NCBI RefSeq assembly: GCF_045999315.1
Contig: NZ_CP174607.1
Coordinates: 3,658,001-3,722,000 of the forward strand
DNA from: Peredibacter sp045999315
Lineage (GTDB): Bacteria > Bdellovibrionota > Bacteriovoracia > Bacteriovoracales > Bacteriovoracaceae
DNA length: 64,000 nucleotides
Direction: 5' to 3'
Notes under the pieces: model-generated
Seen by the model: the letters and a program-made list of their open reading frames with translations, nothing else
Database searches by the model: none
Told to the model about the DNA's origin: nothing
Shown here: positions 59,617 through 64,000 of the stretch, one piece after another
How positions within the stretch are numbered: the stretch's first letter is position 1
Layout: every line of letters begins with the position of its first letter
Program-made: the position numbers and the translations under genes

Positions 59617-62600
59617 TTATTTTAGTCTACAAATACGGGCATTTGGATTGCTTTCACAAAGTGCCTCTTTCATGAGCGCATTTTGTTCCTGCAAATGGCT
59701 GACTTCTTGTTTTAGAGAGGCAATTTCTCTTTTCTGAGATTCAGATTTAAAGAAAAGTTCTTTAATGGCCTCAATGATTGGGGCAATTAATTTAGAATAA
59801 GCGACAGATTTAATGCCCGAAGATTTTGCAGTTGAAACCGCTTCTGGGAAGACCCTTTCTACTTCTTGAGCAACCACACCCATATCTCTGCCCTTTTCAA
59901 ATTTCAGATCAGGATGCTCATCTTGGCGCCACTTATAAAAGAACCCATTTAACTGAATGACTCTTTCAAGGGCATCTGGAATTTTCTCGAAGTCTTTTTT
60001 ATAACGACGGTCTGACAAAGCATTGTAAGCACCAACACCCGCAACAGATCCATTGACTTGAAGTTTGTAACCAGCTGCAGGAATACCAATGCCCACATTT
60101 CCACTGTTATCAATTCTCATCACTTCCGTTGAAGTATAAGTTCCATTGATGTCAGCACGATTTGGGCGAACAAAGAATGCAAAATTTTGGTTCGAATAGA
60201 ACTCTGTATATCCACTCGAGATTCCAAATCCATGTCCATCGACAGTCGTATTTGCATACAAATTGATATAACGAGGACCGGCACCAAAAGCATGTGTGAC
60301 CGGATTAAAAGTCAATCGACTCGTTCCTATAGTTCCTGATGTTGGTGAATTTGCGGTCGCACTTAACATGAGCGCCGAAGCACCATCAGCAGGAGTTCCT
60401 GCCACGACCTCTAGTTTCGAAGTTGGTGCTGATGTATTAATCCCAATATTACCATTCTGATCAATTCGCATTCTTTCATTGTTGGTAATACTATTGTTCG
60501 CCGTGGTCTTAAAGACCATCACCGTTCCATGTGCAGTATCTGTCCAATCCTGAGCAGCGTCCACTCTGATCTCTGCACGCTGAGTACTTGAATAACCACT
60601 TGGAGATCTTCCCCACCAACCAAAACTTCCAAGAACATCATTGTTTAAAGTTGAAGTTGGAGCGGCCCCAGTTCCACGGGCCTGACGAAAAGTAATGACA
60701 GGACGAGTGCCCGAGTCTGTTCCATAACCATCAATCTGAATACCCACGTTTGCAGCATCGGCCCCAACGATGTGAACTTGTCTTCCTCCATAAGGAATCG
60801 GAGCACTGGATGCATTTTCACTCACAACAAGTTTTGCTCCAGGAGCTGTGGTCCCAATTCCTACTTGCCCCACATTATTAATCACCATTCTAGGTGAACT
60901 GGAGGCCGTGGTATTCGCATAAAAGCGAATCGCTCCTGATTGATTATTAATGATGTTGAAGTTTTTTCCTGTTGCTGTTCCGGCAGAGTTATAAATAAAA
61001 GCATCTCCAGGCGAGCCAAAACCAAGATTCGTATTCCCTGATCCTGTAATTCCCATTGCAATTGAGCTCTTATCATTGCCAGCAACAATCTCAGCATTAG
61101 TCACAGTACCAGTTGGGTGAGTATTGTAAATTCCCATGTGAGTAATAGAATCACTACTTGATCGAACTTCCAACAATCCGGTAGGTGTTGTTGTGCCAAT
61201 TCCAATCTCACCTGAACTTGTTATTGTCATTCGAGGAGCAGAGTTAGTCATAAAATGCAATGGGGCCGCTGTTGAAGTACCTACAAACATATTGCTAACA
61301 GGTGCACCTACATGAGAACGGACGGCCACTGAATCGGCCTTAGGAACTGCCCCCCAACTTCCTGCAAAAGCGGAAGAGTAGGCCTCCATCCCAATACCAG
61401 CAGCGTCAGCATGAGTGTTCCAAGTTGCAAAGGCAGCGGTACCAGAACTCGTATTATGGATCTTTCCCACAACAATTCCATCAACGGAATCGTTTACATC
61501 AAACTTAGCAGTTGGGTTATTATTTGGCCCAACGCCAACGTTTCCGCCGTTGTAATAAATGTTCGTTCCGTTTTCAGCCCATTGTCCGAAAGTGCCCACG
61601 TAGTTCTGAACATACTGAACGTTTGCGACGTCAGTAAGATCAACCCCAGAAGGAGTTGCAGGAATTTTTAGTGATCCGGCACCTGTTACACTTACAGCAC
61701 CAGTAATTGAATCCGTTCCGTTCTTAACTAAGTAAGAACTAGAATCAGTCTTGATCTGATTAATCTGTCCCTGTGTCTTATTCACCACCACCGATAGTGA
61801 ATCACCATTGGCAATAGCAGTATTGGATGGAGTTACCGTAGCAAAAGTCGATGCCAGAACGTCAGTTAAGAATGTGCCCCAGGTTTTGTCCCCTTTAAGA
61901 TACTTGGTAGCATCACTTGCTCCCGCAAGCTTTGTCAGAGGGACATCTCCATCGGCCAGGTTTAATTTTGCATAACTAATTGAACCATCTGCAGGCGTTC
62001 CACTTGAAACTGTTGACCAAGATAAATTTCCAGAGCCATCAGTTGTAAGGGCCTGGCCTGACGTCCCTAGGCTTGCCGGTAATCTAAAACTTAAATTACT
62101 ACCAAGTCCAACGGGTGCAAGAAGCTCAACCGAATTAACAGTATCGGACTTCATACGAAGACCGCCAGTTAGAGCAATATTGCCAATCACGCTAAGTTTC
62201 TCGCCTGGAGCTGTGGTTCCAATGCCAAGATTTCCAGTAGACGCTTGAATGGTCATCCATGGAGTATTCACTAAGATAGGTCCAAACCGTAGGTCTCTTG
62301 CACTATTGGTCGAATTATCCAAACCAGACTGAAGATAGTTGGCAATAGAATCCGAAGTTAGACGAAGAGATCCCTGAGCAGTTGGACTTGGAGAAAAAGT
62401 TATACTGGAACTCGTAGCAGTATTTTTTCCAAATAACACATTTCCATCTACAGATAATTTGTAAAAAGGATTCGGTGTCGTGGTTCCAATTCCCACTGCT
62501 CCTGTGTTGTAATAAATATCACTGCCCGTCGTGACCCACTGAGAAGCGGTCCCTGCTTTAGTATCAACATAGGCCTTAGTCGCGGCATCAGTGGCAACAG

Positions 62601-63831
62601 TAGGGTCGGCCAGATTTGTGATTTTGTTTCCACCCATTGCTAGTGGACCACTCATCGTGTCCCCTGCTTTTAAAACATAATTACCTTGAGAAGCAGCAAC
62701 CACCCCAATATTACCCGTTACTTTATTGAAAGCAGATAAAACCGTGTCCGCTGAAGTCACTGCACCAGTTGTCGATGCAAAACCTGTGAGAGTTGAACCA
62801 ATGACGGCCGGATTTAAGTTCTGCCAAGTCTTTGTCCCACTCCAGTATTGAGCAGCAGTGCCAGCAGTAATTTTTGGCTCTTTATTGCCTAAGTCTGTCG
62901 TGAGCCCATTGATCTTTGACTGATCTATCCCACTCGCAATTTGTGTATTTGTAATAGACCCTGCAGGAATTGAGAGTGAAGGCTGTGGTCCACTCTCCCA
63001 CTTCAAATTAGAGTTGTTCCAAATAAGAATGTCACCGTCTTGAATACCAGTGATATCAACATCGGCAATTTCTTGAAGCTTTGATCCAGTTAACTTTCCG
63101 GCCGCTTTAGTCAGCATACTCCAGGAGTAATCACCTGAAAGCGGAACCACTGCACCCTTTCTTCCATTAAAATTAGAAACTGTGTTAGCGCCTACAGCAA
63201 CTTTACTCCAGTTGGTTCCATCAGAGATCACCCAGTCACCAACATCAAAACTCATGACTCCAGAACCTAGATCCTGGGTTCCTGCAGTGGTCACAATATA
63301 ATAAGTCCCAGCGGCCGCGACTCCCGCTGATAAAACCGGAGTATCAGTTGAAGCATTATAAGTACCAACATAGACCTGATTGGTAGAAAGAGAGGCCGGT
63401 CCCCAGCTCGTTCCATCAAACTGAAGGAAGTTCCCGGTTGAAGCATTCATGTGATGAAGCTTTGAGGCCGTGACTTGTCCATTTTGTAATTCAAAACTCA
63501 GAGGGAAAGTTGCCGATGCACTGGCATTGGAAATAACGAGATCAAATGCCTTCCCAACTAAAAAGCTGAGCATACTCTTAGCATTAAGAACTAACTTATC
63601 ATTCGTTTTTGATTCAATTTGAAATTCGTTTACCCCTACTTTAGCAAGTGAGACAGTTTCTAAATTTTTTCCGGAAACGATGATTTGATCGTTTTGAACT
63701 TTAACTTGATGAATGACAGGTCTGTTCTCTTTAATATTCACATAGATGTTTCCACCCATGATCTTGCCTACTTCATTACATGAAGCACTCAGCAGAAGAA
63801 TAAATAGAAGTGAGAGTATTTTCGTATCCAA
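59617..63831 (-). CDS. Fibre lipoprotein with S74 chaperone domain (fibre 4)
   Basis: A 1404-residue paralogue of fibre 3. A lipoprotein signal (FILLLSASC), an IPT/TIG-like domain (VKVQNDQIIVSGKNLE), the same tail-fibre segments and many VGIGTTxP repeats lead to the S74 domain with SDRRYKKDF (Ser1273, Lys1278). A coiled coil and the paired cysteines CESNPNARIC end the protein. The central shaft (about residues 720-1240) is largely its own, including a RPVITFRQARGTG segment not seen in the others. The start is TTG at 63831 with GAAGG five bases upstream; no ATG gives a complete signal peptide. It is the first gene of the four on this strand, and no clear promoter box was found. Confidence 0.83.
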   Translation of the reverse strand: MDTKILSLLFILLLSASCNEVGKIMGGNIYVNIKENRPVIHQVKVQNDQIIVSGKNLETVSLAKVGVNEFQIESKTNDKLVLNAKSMLSFLVGKAFDLVISNASASATFPLSFELQNGQVTASKLHHMNASTGNFLQFDGTSWGPASLSTNQVYVGTYNASTDTPVLSAGVAAAGTYYIVTTAGTQDLGSGVMSFDVGDWVISDGTNWSKVAVGANTVSNFNGRKGAVVPLSGDYSWSMLTKAAGKLTGSKLQEIADVDITGIQDGDILIWNNSNLKWESGPQPSLSIPAGSITNTQIASGIDQSKINGLTTDLGNKEPKITAGTAAQYWSGTKTWQNLNPAVIGSTLTGFASTTGAVTSADTVLSAFNKVTGNIGVVAASQGNYVLKAGDTMSGPLAMGGNKITNLADPTVATDAATKAYVDTKAGTASQWVTTGSDIYYNTGAVGIGTTTPNPFYKLSVDGNVLFGKNTATSSSITFSPSPTAQGSLRLTSDSIANYLQSGLDNSTNSARDLRFGPILVNTPWMTIQASTGNLGIGTTAPGEKLSVIGNIALTGGLRMKSDTVNSVELLAPVGLGSNLSFRLPASLGTSGQALTTDGSGNLSWSTVSSGTPADGSISYAKLNLADGDVPLTKLAGASDATKYLKGDKTWGTFLTDVLASTFATVTPSNTAIANGDSLSVVVNKTQGQINQIKTDSSSYLVKNGTDSITGAVSVTGAGSLKIPATPSGVDLTDVANVQYVQNYVGTFGQWAENGTNIYYNGGNVGVGPNNNPTAKFDVNDSVDGIVVGKIHNTSSGTAAFATWNTHADAAGIGMEAYSSAFAGSWGAVPKADSVAVRSHVGAPVSNMFVGTSTAAPLHFMTNSAPRMTITSSGEIGIGTTTPTGLLEVRSSSDSITHMGIYNTHPTGTVTNAEIVAGNDKSSIAMGITGSGNTNLGFGSPGDAFIYNSAGTATGKNFNIINNQSGAIRFYANTTASSSPRMVINNVGQVGIGTTAPGAKLVVSENASSAPIPYGGRQVHIVGADAANVGIQIDGYGTDSGTRPVITFRQARGTGAAPTSTLNNDVLGSFGWWGRSPSGYSSTQRAEIRVDAAQDWTDTAHGTVMVFKTTANNSITNNERMRIDQNGNIGINTSAPTSKLEVVAGTPADGASALMLSATANSPTSGTIGTSRLTFNPVTHAFGAGPRYINLYANTTVDGHGFGISSGYTEFYSNQNFAFFVRPNRADINGTYTSTEVMRIDNSGNVGIGIPAAGYKLQVNGSVAGVGAYNALSDRRYKKDFEKIPDALERVIQLNGFFYKWRQDEHPDLKFEKGRDMGVVAQEVERVFPEAVSTAKSSGIKSVAYSKLIAPIIEAIKELFFKSESQKREIASLKQEVSHLQEQNALMKEALCESNPNARICRLK
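62565..63831 (-). repeat. N-terminal module shared with fibre 3 (copy B)
   Basis: Partner of about 58200-59535: lipoprotein signal, IPT/TIG-like domain, NQVYVGTYNASTD, GDWVISDGTNWSKV, SMLTKAAGKLTGSKLQEI and the segment ending KAYVDTK. Confidence 0.75.
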
Positions 63832-64000
63832 ACTAACCTTCAGACTGTTCCAACATCCTATTGAAACTCCTAATGCTATTCGGATTAATTAAAATCTGAT
63901 TAATGAATGGAGGTCATTTCCTGGGCCGGCAATTTTTGCCTCTTTATGTCCCTATGAAGAAGTCTCTTGGAAGTCCCGCCTTTTGAAGTCGGGCCACACT
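63832..64000. other. Gap upstream of fibre gene 4
   Basis: No coding region of more than 16 codons is supported here. A small GGCAA/TTGCC inverted repeat (63928-63940) is present without a clear T-run. Regulatory sequence for fibre gene 4 is expected here, but only TTAA and TCCGAATA, poor matches to the sigma-28 elements, were seen. Confidence 0.4.

Noticed and set aside
48584..63000. Plus-strand reading frames opposite the fibre genes
   Set aside because: They are open because the opposite strand codes for low-complexity Gly/Thr/Ser repeats. They lack ribosome binding sites and recognisable products.
47383..63831. Prophage or phage tail module
   Set aside because: Fibre-like S74 proteins alone are not phage evidence. 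No structural, replication, integration or lysis gene accompanies them, and they carry bacterial export and lipoprotein signals.
1..64000. tRNA, rRNA, tmRNA, riboswitch and insertion-sequence features
   Set aside because: No cloverleaf with a conserved T-arm, no rRNA sequence, no transposase and no terminal inverted repeats with target duplication were found by reading. A covariance-model scan would be the decisive test.

Overview
The window is a gene-dense bacterial chromosome segment of moderate GC. It has no tRNA or rRNA genes, insertion sequence, prophage module or CRISPR array, and no gene-free stretch longer than about 260 bases. Gene content suggests a Gram-negative predatory bacterium of the Bdellovibrionota, most likely the Bacteriovorax/Peredibacter side. 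The evidence is a complete diderm type II secretion operon, many lipoproteins, four giant self-processing fibre-like proteins without any phage genes, and flagellar-sigma-like promoter boxes in front of surface genes. The taxonomic call is inference.

Layout. Bases 1-7.4 kb, mostly minus strand, hold a hemerythrin-like protein, a NodB polysaccharide deacetylase lipoprotein, a single-domain response regulator, a small XRE regulator and two tandem 13-repeat Kelch lipoproteins. Bases 7.5-17.1 kb hold glutamine synthetase III, a phosphopantetheinyl transferase, an M61 PDZ-protease, a degenerate A-type Fe-S carrier coupled to a LysR regulator, an FG-GAP/UnbV lipoprotein and a long acyl-CoA dehydrogenase. 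Bases 17.3-31.2 kb are a tightly packed type II secretion operon, gspC-D-E-F-G-H-I-J-K-L-M-N, followed by a polyprenyl diphosphate synthase.

Bases 32.1-40.6 kb (minus) hold a MerR regulator, an IHF-like protein with an acidic tail and infC-rpmI-rplT (no pheST between rplT and the IHF gene). Upstream of these lie a PlsB-like acyltransferase, an IMPDH/GMP-reductase family enzyme, an L-isoaspartyl methyltransferase and a Na/Pi cotransporter. infC starts at an AUA codon behind a strong ribosome binding site. Bases 40.8-47.1 kb (plus) are a C5-pathway heme operon: a short hemA, a hemC-hemD fusion, hemL, a sensor kinase/response regulator pair and hemE. A 43-residue exported peptide and a terminator follow.

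Bases 47.4-63.8 kb (minus) are four consecutive fibre-like genes of 1242-1416 codons. Each ends in a peptidase S74 intramolecular chaperone domain with its Ser-Lys dyad and a coiled coil. They form two pairs, one with ordinary signal peptides and one with lipoprotein signals, and they share blocks in a mosaic pattern. They resemble the mosaic trimeric adhesive fibres described on Bdellovibrio and are the best candidate for a prey-recognition or surface-attachment system here. A CGATAA box, extended to CGATAAGT at five of six sites, lies upstream of two fibre genes, a Kelch lipoprotein, the deacetylase and the hemerythrin protein; a shorter form precedes a third fibre gene. This suggests part of the surface set is expressed together, plausibly by a FliA-type sigma factor in a motile phase.
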